In this document: positions 34,031-44,369 of the stretch, piece by piece
Layout: the number at the start of each line of letters is the position of its first letter
How positions within the stretch are numbered: position 1 is the first letter of the stretch
Assembly (NCBI GenBank): GCA_039654915.1
Contig: CM077594.1
Span: 84,086,893 to 84,150,892, forward strand
Direction of reading: 5' to 3'
Length of the DNA stretch: 64,000 bases
Source: Aquilaria yunnanensis
Taxonomy: Eukaryota > Streptophyta > Magnoliopsida > Malvales > Thymelaeaceae
The notes under the pieces: generated by a model
The model's input: only the letters and a program-made list of their open reading frames with translations
Databases searched by the model: none
What the model was told of the DNA's origin: nothing
Translations under genes and position numbers: made by a program

Positions 34031-34162
34031 TCGTGGCGAGCACCTTCACGGAATTCTGTCTTGGACAATTTGGTATACTTAAAATTTTTCTCAAGACCAT
34101 TCTTCTCCAGACCATTCTGTACTTAGAATATTTCTTGTACAATATATCTCTTCCGCTCAACC

Positions 34163-37100
34163 TTAGGCGTAGAATTTTTTCAAGGCATCTGAATGCCAAG
34201 TGTTTTTCAATTCTACGCCTTCGGCGTCGCCAAGTTTGTACACGCCTTTTCGTACTTCGGCGAGAACCAGATAAGGTCCTTCCCAATTTGCGCGAAGTAC
34301 TCCGTGAGATGGCCTTCGGGGTGCAAAGTCGGCCTTTCGGAGAACGAGGTCTCCTTTTTTGATTTCTTTTGGCCTGGCTTTTAAGTTGATAGTCGCGGCC
34401 ACTCTTTGCTGGAAAGCTTTTCTTCTCAGCTTGGCTATTTCTCTGTGTTCGGCCACAAGGTCGAGCTTAGTTCTCAGACCGAGGTCGTTTCCGCCTTCAT
34501 CAAATACTTGCACCCGTATTGAAGGCTGAACTATCTCTATTGGGATAATGGCCTCTGTTTCGAAGACGAGTGAGAAGGGAGTTTCCCCTGTGGCTCTTCG
34601 TGGTGTCGTTCGGTAGCTCCACAATACACTTTGGAGTTCTCCTGGCCATTTCCCCTTGGCTTCCCCAAGTCTCTTTTTCAGGCCATCTTTTATGGTCCTG
34701 TTTGATACTTCCACCTGCCCATTGCTTTGGGGGTGAGCTACTGGGGCGAAGTGCATCTTTATTCCGAGGTCGCTGATGAATTCCTGGAATCCTTTGTCTA
34801 TGAACTGGGATCCATTATCAGCTACTAGTACCCTCGGTATGCCAAATCTGCATACGATGTTCTTCCATACGAACTTCTGCACTTCTTTTGCCGAGATAGT
34901 TGCTAGTGGTTCTGCCTCTACCCATTTTGAGAAATAGTCCACTGCTACCACGCAGAATTTCACGCCTCCGGGCGCTGTGGGGAGTGGCCCAATAAGGTCT
35001 ATACCCCAGACTGCGAAGGGCCAAGGATAGTCTGCCGACGTTACCATTTCCGAGGGTATCCTCTGGATTTTTGCATGTCTCTGGCAACTACCACACTTCT
35101 GGACGAACTGCCTTGCGTTCTTTCTCAGGGTAGTCCAGAAGTATCCTTGGCGGAGTATCATTGCTGCAAGGGCATCAGTTCCAATGTGCGAGCCGCACAT
35201 GCCTTCGTGAACTTCTTCGAGGACCATCTCAGTATCCTCTTCGGCCACACATCTCTGCAGCGGATTTGCATATCCTTGCCGATATAACTCTTCACCAATC
35301 AGGAAGAATCTTCCGGCGCGTCTTCGCAGTCTTGTAGCATTGCCGGTGTCTTCGGGAAGCTCATTCTCTGCGAGGTATCTCTTTATGGGGTCCTTCCACC
35401 CTGTTCCCGAGGTCGTTACGCTTAGCACGGAGATGCTTGGATGGTCTAGCACCTCGGTGTATGTTTTGGACTTCGCTAAGCAATCTGCTTCAGTGTTATT
35501 CCGCCGGGGTACATTTTCGATCTGCACGGCGTCAAACTCTTGGATGAGTTTTGTTACCAGCTCGTGGTATTTTGCCAAGATTGGGTCCTTCGCCCCATAA
35601 TCTCCTGCCGTCTGCCGAACTACCAACTGGGAATCGCTGTGAGCCCTTAAGTTTCTCACGCCAATCTTTCTGGCCAAGCGTAATCCCGCTATGAGGGCTT
35701 CATACTCAGCCACATTATTGGTGACGTTGAAGCTGAACTTGATAGCCTTCATCACCTCTAGGCCTTCGGGTCCTTTGATAACTATTCCAGCTCCCTGGTG
35801 TTCGGACCCCGAGGCTCCGTCAACATGCAAGGTCCATTCTGGCTCACCTTCTTTCGGATCTGAGTGGTTCTCCTCAGTGGTGGGTATTTCGGCGATAAAA
35901 TCTGCCAATGCTTGGGCTTTTATGGCCTTCCGAGGCTCATACGTGATTTCATGTTCGCCAAGCTCTATGCACCACTTGGAGAGCCTTCCCGAATGATCAA
36001 CTCTCTTCATAACATCCCGTAGTGGTAGACTACTTAGGACGATGATGGGGTGAGCCTGGAAATATGGTCGCAGTCTTCTTCCTGCAAGCACCAAGGCGTA
36101 TATAGCTTTTTGAAGCAAAGGGTACCTGACTTCGGTGCCATGCAGGGACTTGCTGACGTGGTAGACCGGCCATTGTTTCGGCCCTTCTTCTTTCACCAGG
36201 ACCGAGCTCACGGCCTTTTCTGTGATGGTGAGGTACAGTACGAGGGGTTCTCCCTCCCGAGGTTGTCGCAGAGTCGGCAGGCTGGCCAGGTAGACTTTGA
36301 GTTCTTCCCAGGCCTTTTGGCAATCTTCATCCCAAGGATGATTGTTTCTTCCGAGGTCTCCTTCCATCTTTGCTGCCTTTGTGAGGACTTTGAAGAAAGG
36401 TCTACACCTATCTCCGTACCTGGAAATAAACCTGCTCAGAGAGGTTATTCTTCCGGTTAGTCTCTGCACGTCTTTGACTGTGGCAGGAGTTCGAAACTCA
36501 AGCAGAGCCTTAATCTTCTCAGGATTGGCGTCGATGCCTCTTTCGGATACCATGTACCAAAGGAATTTTCCCGAGGTCACGCCGAAGATACACTTCTCGG
36601 GATTAAGGTGAATCCCGAAGGCTCTGAGCTTTTGGAAGGTTTCCTCCAAATCTGCAACGTGGTAGCCGGGCAGCTTGCTTTTGACTATCATATCATCAAC
36701 ATATACCTCCATGTTTCTCCCCATTTGGTCCTTGAAGACCTTGTTCATCAGTCTCTGGTAGGTGGCTCCTGGATTTTTGAGCCCGAAGGGCATTCTGACA
36801 TAGCAGTACGTTCCTCCCTCGGTGATGAAGGCAGTTTTCTCTTTATCTTCGGGGTCCATCCTTATCTGATGGTAGCCGCTGAAGGCATCTAGGAAGCTCA
36901 GGAGTCCGTATTCGGCCGTTGAATCTACCAGTTGATCTATTGGCGGGAGGGGAAATGAGTCTTTCGGGCAAGCATCGTTCAAGTTTCTGAAATCAATGCA
37001 CATCCGGAGTTTGCTGCTGCCTTCTTTTGTGGCGATGACCACGTTGCTTAACCATTCGGGGTATTTTACCTCCCTGATAACTTCAGCATCCAATAGGCGC

Positions 37101-39661
37101 TGGACTTCGGTTTTCACGAAGTTGCTTTTGTGGGCTGAGATGCTTCGTTTCTTTTGCCTGATAGGTTTTGCTTCCGGGCTTACTTTGAGGCTGTGCTGTA
37201 TTATGCTAGGGTTCACTCCTAGCATGTCTTTCGGCGAGTAGGCAAACAGATCTTTATTTTTTAGTAGAAAGGATACAAGATTTTCCTTATCACCTTTGGC
37301 CAAGCTCTTCCCTATTCGGGTAGATTGTCCTGGGACAAGATCTACTGCTTCCGTTTCTGCTTCTGCGGGATCTCCTTCTTTGCCTTTTTCCTGCGCCTTT
37401 GCCTCCACCGTTTGTGTAGAGTTGTTTGCCGCAGCCTTTCGTGCTTTTACAAACACCTTTCTTACCTCGGCTTGGTCGATGAAGACCTCTGCATCTCCAT
37501 CCTTGGTGGCGAATGTGACAGTCAAGTACTTCACATCGGGGCGAATGTGCAGGTTCCACTGAGTCTGCCTTCCAAGGATGGCGTTGTACGAAGACGGGAC
37601 GTCCATGACGATGAATCTTGCCATTGTGGACGCGTACAACTCAGCTGCTCCGTCTACCGAAGTGCCTTTCATCATCAAAGGGAGGTCGATCCATCCGAGG
37701 ACGGGTAGTTCGGATGGCCCAATGCCGAAGGTGGGCGTGGTGACAGGTTTAAGCTCGCTGCTGGAGATGCCCAAGCTCGGCAGTAAGTCCGAAAATAGGA
37801 CGTCAGCATTTGAGCCATCATCAAGCAACACTCTCTTGACGTCCCAGTTCCCTATTCTCGCCATTATCAGCAGCGGGTCGTCGTGGGGGAAGACGACGGT
37901 GGAGCCATCTTTGCGAGCCAGTTTCTTTGATGGACTTTGATACTCCATAACTGCAATTTCTCTGGCCTTCCGTTTTCTTTCCGAGGATGGGAGCCCCGTG
38001 GTGATGGTTTGGATGACCCCTACTGGAGGTGGAAGGCGCCTTTTTGGACTTCTGTTTCTCCGCCTGTCGGAGTCATAGTCCTCGTTTTCGGCCCTCTCTT
38101 CCTCCTCTTTTCTGCCTTTTGGGGAGGGCATCCGCAGGTATTTGCGAAGTTGGCCCTGTTTGATCAGCGACTCTATGTACTTCTTCAGCTGGAAGCAGTC
38201 TTCGGTGTCATGACCGTGGTCGCGATGAAACTGGCAGAACTTCTTGGCATTCTTCTTATTATCGGTAGCCATGGCCTTTGGCCGCCGAATTTGCGTCCCT
38301 TGTCTTTCCAGCGCCATGAGAATGTTGGTCCGTGTCGTGCTCAAGGGCGTGAAACTTTGAGGTTTCCTTCCTCGCATTTGTCGTGGTCGGCCTGTGTGTT
38401 CAGAAAGATGCCGAGCTTGCTGGCTGGACCCTTCGGCGCGGTGATGATCAGACTTCAGCCCCGCCATCCTCAATTCCTCGGCTGTCATGTGCTGCTCTGC
38501 CCTTCGGTAAAATTCTCCGAGGGTCTCCGGGGGGTCCTTGGAGAACTCGTAGAACAGCTGTGAGTCACGCCGAAGGCCCCGTGTCATAGCGAGGATGCGG
38601 ATTTCGGGCCGGAAGTCCGGCACGCTGAGTGCTTCCCTGTTGAATCGTTCGACATAGTCTCAGATTGTCTCTCCGTTTCTCTGCTTTATGTCGAACATCT
38701 GCACAGGCATTTTGGCCGTTGGCCTGATCCCAATGAACTGCTGGGTGAAGGCTGTGGACAACTCCTGGAACTCAGTGATAGTCCCTGGGGGCAAGGAATT
38801 GTACCATGCTATTGCTGGGCCCGTGAGGGTGACTTCGAAACATTTGCACATGGTAGCGTCATCAGCTCCGTGCATTATCATGCTCCATCTGTACTTCGTC
38901 AGATGGGCCTGTGGATCAGTCCGGCCATCATAGATCTCCAGCCTAGGCACTCTGAAGTCGCCTGGCATAGCTGCCTCAACGACGGCGCGAATAAACGGTG
39001 AGCCATCTTCGCATAATGCCCCCGACAGCCTGTCCCAAACGGGTTTTCTGGTCACTTGCTTCTCCACTCTGTCCAGCCGTGCCAATATCCTTTCCATAAG
39101 CGCAGTGGCACTAGGACCAGTTTCGCGGGAGGGAGATCGACGACGCCTTTTCGGGGAGCGAGTTCGGCGCGGAGGGGTCAGGGACCTCGCCTCGGGCGAC
39201 GAACTGCTTCGCTGTGAGACTCTCGGTCGCTTGGACCCGGTTTGTCCCACAGGCCGTTTCCCGAGGGCTATATCTTCTGTGGATGATTCTCCGCGAGGAT
39301 CTCCACTTTCTGAACTGCGGTGTGTAGACTTGGGGCTTCTCTCCCGAGGGCGTATTGATGAGGAGGGTTTCTGGGCCTGTGACTGCTGTGGCCATCTTCG
39401 GTCAATCTGCTGAGTCATTTCAGCAACGACCGAGCGCTGAAAGTCCCTCAAGAAGCTCATGGTGATTACCAGAGGGCGGTCTTCCTCGGGCGTAGAAGTC
39501 TCTGGGAGTGTCTGCTCAGCGGCCGGTTGTATCTCAGGCGCGGACGAGGACCTTGGGAGTCCCTTGTCCTTAGAACGCCGAGTCTCAACGACGGCGATTT
39601 GCGAGCGGGTTCCCACAGACGGCGCCAAATGATGGCCTGGGGCCTCATCGTTTTGAGTCAT
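34163..39661 (-). pseudogene. gag-pol polyprotein of element C: one nonsense change in an otherwise open 1832-codon frame
   Basis: Starts at 39661 (MTQNDEAPGHHLAPSVG), 32 nt inside the 5' LTR, and ends KKFYA at 34163. A TGA at 38660-38662 replaces the Arg codon in GETIRDYVERF (CGA to TGA); everything else is in one frame. Gag lies upstream of it (CFEVTLTGPAIAWYNSL). After the stop, numbering from the Met at 38623: knuckle CQFHRDHGHDTEDC about 130-143, protease DDGSNAD about 268-274, RT DAFSGYHQ and YVDD about 579 and 641, RNase H acidic residues D935, E973, D997 and D1047, integrase H1139/H1146/C1177/C1180 and D1209, D1269, E1305. No chromodomain follows. Best-preserved polyprotein here. Confidence 0.95.
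39610..39627 (-). other. Primer-binding site of element C
   Basis: TGGCGCCGTCTGTGGGAA on the minus strand, two bases from the LTR end at 39630. Confidence 0.85.
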
Positions 39662-40495
39662 GATGACTGTTGAGGAGACTTCTAGGAGGAAGAACGCCTG
39701 GAAGGTGGGTCGCCCCAAGGAGAGTACCTGAAAAGCTAGTAAACAGGGTTAGGAGGCCCCCGGAGTGTTTTTCCGGGGGGGAGCCTCCGATGCCCAAGTC
39801 AGTGGTGGCCGGAAAAAGGAGGAAGTCACTAGCTCAAAAACAAAGGCAGAAAAGTCTCGCCTGGTATTTTCTCAGAGTGTGGGAGCTGTATCTCCGGCCT
39901 ACCAACCTCCTGTCAAGTATTTATTTCCTATATATATAGGAATACCTAGCCCGTTCAAATCATGACACGTGTGCGGTCGGATGCTCCTGAACTTCTGGGC
40001 GTAGGGGACAGATAGTTGGTAACCAGCTCGCCTCGAGCCTTGTGCTGAGACGGGCCATGATGTGATTCTGATGGCGTCTGCGCGTCAGGGTGGCTTTTTA
40101 CGTCTGTGGTGGGACGTGTCAGAGGCTTCCTTAAATGCTTCCATAAATGCTCCTGCCGTACTCCCGAGGTCCCTGGGCGAGGTCGTCCTCTAGTTCGGAC
40201 AGAGCCTCTTCGGGAAGCATACCCTCAGTTCGGGGGTTCCCAGTTCCAGGGGGTTCCGCCTTCGGGGATATCATGTTCGGGCAGCAATGTCTGGTGCCAC
40301 TTTTTCGAAGGCGCGCTGTTCACAACCTTGGGGGGCGAATGGAGTCCTCAAGTTTTACTGGCGTGCCGAGGCTCGGAGCTCTCCGGCTATCTCCCGAGGT
40401 GCATGATTCCACCTGTTCCCGGGAAGCGCCAGTTCTTCTGGCCATTGTTGTGGCAGGGTGTTCGGCCAGATTGAGGCGATAGCCTTTGGCTATCA
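39630..40495 (-). repeat. 5' LTR of element C
   Basis: 866 bp. TATATATA stretch at 39929-39938, G-box CACGTG at 39966-39971 (minus strand). The perfect stem CCCCCGGA / TCCGGGGG is at about 39758-39780. The gag ATG is at 39659-39661. Confidence 0.96.
39929..39971 (-). promoter_or_regulatory. LTR promoter of element C: G-box plus TATA stretch
   Basis: CACGTG (39966-39971) upstream of a TATATATATA stretch (39929-39938) on the minus strand. The TATA sequence differs from the TATAAATA of A, B and E, while the G-box is the same. Confidence 0.65.
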
Positions 40496-41700
40496 CAATG
40501 GAGCCCCAAGCGCAGAACATTAGGGCGCTGGGATACCCCCTCGGGGGCCCAAAGGCAGGGAGACCACCAAAATAATCAAACTTAATTACCAAAAAGTGTT
40601 GGGCCAGCCGAGCATGGCAACACTAGGTATAATAACCTTACACAAAAGGCAGAAAGATCCTACGAAGAGGAATCGTGCAACCAAAGAGTCCCAAAAATCC
40701 TCATAAAGAGGCAGAAAGTGCAAAGACGTTCCAGTCGATATTTTCCTGATTAAGGAAAAACTATGCAGGCAAAGGTACGCAACTTCGTTATAAAAGTATC
40801 TATATGGTAAAAAGGGTGCAGGGCAATTCGTCCATCATGCGTGAAAATGGCCAGAAACACGCCAGCACTCGAAGACTGCCCTCAGAGCGGATAACCTCGA
40901 AAAGATTGCACCGAGCCGCTCCAGACAGTACCCGAGGATGTGAAGTTCTGTGTGATAGCAGAGGACTACTTCACTGAGCGGGGTAAGGCAGAACTCCTAG
41001 CAACCATGCCGGCAAAAGGTGCACAAAAAAGTTCGTCTGGAAGAACATAGTATGCTGACTCAGCATACCAACGGTGACACTGGCCAGTAATGATTTCCAG
41101 TTTATGAATAGAGGATTTCAAGAATCCTTCACTGACCTCGGAATAAAATGGCACTTCAGCCCACTAGCTCAGCCCTCGAGCAATAGACAAGTAGAGGTAG
41201 TCGAAAAAGGGACTATAAGAGACACAAAGGGAAAGTGGCTAGGAGAACTTCTTACTGAACTAAGGAGTTATCAGACAACTCCCCGAGGGGCCAATGCGGA
41301 GATGCTTTTCTCGTGTATCTCCAGTACAGAAGCCACTATTCATTTGAAGTAGTTCTGCCATCATACAATATAGGTGTTTGACAAAAGAGGAAATGATCTC
41401 GGGTTGCAAACTAACCTCGGCCTAGTTGTCAAAAGCTGAGAAAAGGCCGAGCTCGAAAGGAGGCCTTTTCGGCAAAAAGTGGCCATAAGTGCAAGCCTGT
41501 GTGATAGGCCAAAAGGAACAAGGAAAAAAAAAAACCTCACCCCCAAAAGGCCGAATTAGAACCCCGAAAGCTATCCTATGGGGTACTTCGGCCACACAGG
41601 AAAAGACCTCATTTGGTCCCAAACGAGGTCCGAAAGGGAGTATACAAGCTCGGCAACACCGAAGAAGGAAAACTGCAAAGTACGTTGCGCAGACCTGCAA
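40496..41700 (+). pseudogene. RNase H remainder and integrase fragment of element D, right of element C
   Basis: Begins GAPSAEH, continuing the RNase H frame cut at 29396. It then decays, with GAGQFVHHA near 40810 (compare NARQFVQKC in C). Integrase core at about 40930-41352: VKFCVIAEDYF, then MTLASNDFQFMNRGFQESFTDLGIKWHF, then PSSNRQVEVVEKGTI. The second catalytic Asp (ADNGSQF in C) is Ser here (ASNDFQF). Frameshifts and stops throughout. No antisense gene follows. Confidence 0.8.
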
Positions 41701-41875
41701 AAGGAAAGAAGTGGGTTACCTCGAAGACAAAAAAAGACAGGCCATGGTCGAACAGCCTATGTCTTTGGACAAAAGGTACATCTTCGGGATAGGTATTACA
41801 CCCAAGGCCCCGAAGGGCGCCCTCCGAAAGCCGACAAGCCGAAGTTTCCACTTCGGCTTTCCGAAGGGGGGTCTG

Positions 41876-42737
41876 TGATAGCCGAAGGGCTATCACCTCT
41901 CCCAATACATACTTCCTACCAAAAGTGTGGTCGGGGAGCCTGACATCATCCGAGGGAGGTGCTATCACTGACCTCGGAAGGAGCGAAGTCAAACACCTCG
42001 AACTCAGAACTTCGGCTAGTACGTCAGGAATTTCAAGGATGTTACCGGCTCCCTCGGGGGACCAAACGGATCGCCTTCAGGGATGAAGAACCAGCTATTC
42101 CAAGCAGAAGAGAATCTCTCTGAAGGCAGAACCCCCGAACCAGAGAAGTCCCCGAACTATAGGCATAATTCCCGAAGAGGGGCGTCCGTACCAAAGGATG
42201 GCCTCGCCCAGAGGATCTCGGGAGTACAACATGAGCATTTAAGGAGTCTCTGACATGTCGCTCACATGTGCTACATGCCGCCTCGAACGGCGGTCTGACG
42301 CGCCGATGCCGTCCAAATCTTGTCACGACTTGTCTCGGTCCCAGACCCGAGGAGCCTACAAACGGCTACCTGTCCCCTACGCCCGGAAGTACAGATTGCA
42401 TCTGACCGAACACGTGTCATGATCTGAACAGGCTGGGCACCCCTATAAATACTAGGAAATAGGCCCTGGCAAAGGATCGGACCTCTTCTCCCTGAGAAAA
42501 CACGACCAGGCAAGATCCCCCAGCTCCCTTGCATTCTCCCCTCCCTTCTTCTCTTAAGGTACTGACTTGGGCGTCGGAGGCTCCTCCCCGGAAAGATATT
42601 CCAGGGACCTCCTAACCCCTTTCTTCCGAGTGTTTCAGGCACACTCCCCTGGGAAATCTTTGCTCCAGACGTTCTCCCTCTCAGGAAGTCCCTCCCGAAG
42701 TCACAATGTCACCCGACGAAGATGCCGCTGGGCATCA
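41876..42737 (+). repeat. LTR at the right end of element D (3' LTR position)
   Basis: 862 bp from TGATAGCC to GGGCATCA, preceded by the polypurine tract CCGAAGGGGGGTCTG (41861-41875). The first 20 bases form a perfect hairpin, TGATAGCC-GAAG-GGCTATCA. G-box at 42412-42417, TATAAATA at 42444-42451. It is close in sequence to the solo LTR at 2540-3263 and unlike the LTR at 27576-28602. Confidence 0.9.
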
Positions 42738-42824
42738 GTTTACTATTAACTGGGAGTCACTATATAAATGTATACTTTACACTCCTACTTGACCAACCAT
42801 CTGCAACCTAACCAGAAAGGCTTC
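42738..42824. other. 87 bp of unassigned DNA between elements D and E
   Basis: AT-rich, no repeats or coding seen. The last five bases GCTTC (42820-42824) would be the left target duplication of E; its partner lies beyond the window. Confidence 0.5.
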
Positions 42825-43686
42825 TGATGCCCAACAGCATCTTCGTCATGTGTCATTGTGACTTCGGGAGGGACTTCCTGAGAGGGAGAACACCTGGTGC
42901 ACAAGTTTCCCAGAGGAGCGTGCCTGAAATGCTTAAAAAATGGGGTTAGGAGGTCCCCGGAGTGTTTTTCCAGGGAGGAGCCTCCGACGCCCAAGTCAAT
43001 GCCCTGAGGGGATATAGAGGAGGAACACTAGGAGGTTAGATGGCCTTGCCTGTGTGTGTGTTTTCAGGGAGAGAGAGTCTCATGCTTTGCCAAGTCCTGT
43101 TTCCTGGTATTTATAGAGGTGCCCCACCCATTCAAATCGTGACACGTGTTTGGTCAGATGCGATCCGTATTTTCGGGCGTAGGGGACAGGTAGCCGTTTT
43201 GTAGGCTCCTCGGGTCTGAGACCGAGACAGGTTGTGATAGGACTTAGACGGCGTCGGCGCGTCAGATCGCCGTTCCAGGTGGCGTGTAGCGCTTGTGGGC
43301 GACATGTCAGAGGCTCCTTAAATGCTCCTGCCATACTTCTGAGGTCCTCTTGGCGAAGTCATCCTTTGGTACGGACGTCCTTCTTCGGGAGATGTACCCG
43401 CAGCTCCGGGAGTTCCCTAGTTCGGGGGTTACGCCTTCGGGGGGATTCTTCTCCTACTTGGAATAGCTGGACCTTCACCTTCAAAGGCGATTCGTTTGGT
43501 CCTCCGAGGGAGCCGGTAACGCCTTTGAAGTTCCCATCGTACTAGCCAAAGTCTCGAGTTCGAGGCGCTTTGACTTCGCTTCTTCTGAGGTCAGTGACAG
43601 TGCCTCTTTCGGGTGACATGAGGCTCTCCGGCTATATTTTTGGTAGGAGTTGTGCACTGAGAGGGATGGTAGCCCTTCGGCTATCA
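42825..43686 (-). repeat. 3' LTR of element E
   Basis: 862 bp, TGATGCCC to GGCTATCA. TATAAATA (43108-43115, minus) and G-box CACGTG (43143-43148). The polypurine tract follows at 43687-43700 (GGGGGGGCTTG on the minus strand). Confidence 0.95.
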
Positions 43687-44112
43687 CAAGCCCCCCCTCG
43701 GAAAGCCGAAGTGGAAGCTTCGGCTTGTCGTATTTCGAAGGGCGGCCTCCCGGTCCTCGGGTGTAATACCTGTGCCGAAGATGGACTTTTCGTCCGAAGA
43801 CACAGGCAGTTTGACCATAGCTTGCCTTTTGGTATCTTCGAGGTAACCCATTTCTTTCTTTCTTTTCTGCAGGCCTGTGACACGTCACGTCTCGTGACTG
43901 GTCACGTTAGCCAAGAGCGCCACGCCCGGGATTTAAGGGTGTCAGAAGGCGTGCTCCTCGGTTGTCACATCGGCTGACACGCGGCACACTGTCATTGGTG
44001 GGAGCCACATCGGTCATGGCAGTTACGCCTTTTAAGGTGTAGGGGGCAGTTATGGCGACTGTTCACCTTCACGAAGCACTTATGGCGTCGGTTCGCCTAA
44101 CCCCCCTTCGCC

Positions 44113-44120
44113 TACATATA
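44113..44120 (+). promoter_or_regulatory. TATA-like box of the antisense gene, element E
   Basis: TACATATA followed by CCCTACTCC, 250 bp upstream of the start codon at 44370, where B and C have TATAAATAGCCCA. It is degenerate compared with them. Confidence 0.5.
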
Positions 44121-44369
44121 CCCTACTCCGTCATAGTTTCCTTTTGCTTCTACTTTTGCTTTCCTTCTGCTCTCAGCCGCTTTTGTGTTTTCTCTTGTTT
44201 GTTATGGTGGTTCTTTTGACGGAGTGTTTTTCCGGCAGCTTTTTTGCGACGGCGACTCCAAACCCAGATTTCGGCAAAACGTTTGGTGGGTTTTGATTCC
44301 CTTTCTGTCCTTTCTCAAAGATTTTCCGAACTCATTTTTTCTTCCCCGAAGTCCCTGTTTTCTTTGAAA

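Larger units (their letters stand above)
29397..40495 (-). mobile_element. Element C: nearly intact Tat-type retrotransposon, 11.1 kb, TSD CAATG
   Basis: LTRs at 29397-30246 (850 bp) and 39630-40495 (866 bp), flanked by exact CAATG at 29392-29396 and 40496-40500. Hand alignment of the LTRs gives about nine substitutions, all transitions (about 1.1%), plus a 17-bp indel near 30005 and a 1-bp indel. It carries an intact antisense gene and a gag-pol with only one visible nonsense change. It is the youngest element here and sits inside RNase H of element D, in the opposite orientation. Confidence 0.97.
27576..42737 (+). mobile_element. Element D: decayed Tat-type element, probably recombinant, interrupted by element C
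   Basis: Plus-oriented: 5' LTR (27576-28602), PBS, gag N-terminus, then a large internal loss (rest of gag, protease, RT), RNase H (to 29396), element C, remainder of RNase H and integrase (from 40496), PPT and an LTR (41876-42737). The two LTRs belong to different subfamilies (1027 and 862 bp, little alignable sequence outside short conserved blocks). The flanks CCTAT and GTTTA do not match. No antisense gene is present between integrase and the 3' LTR. The simplest reading is a fusion of two elements by recombination plus deletion. Confidence 0.75.

Noticed and set aside
42738..42824. TATATAAA-like stretch as a host promoter
   Set aside because: Isolated AT-rich sequence in 87 bp between two elements with no gene downstream other than the LTR of E.
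41876..43686. Back-to-back LTRs as one large inverted repeat or a foldback element
   Set aside because: The plus LTR (41876-42737) belongs to D and the minus LTR (42825-43686) to E; 87 bp of other DNA lies between them, and each has its own internal region.
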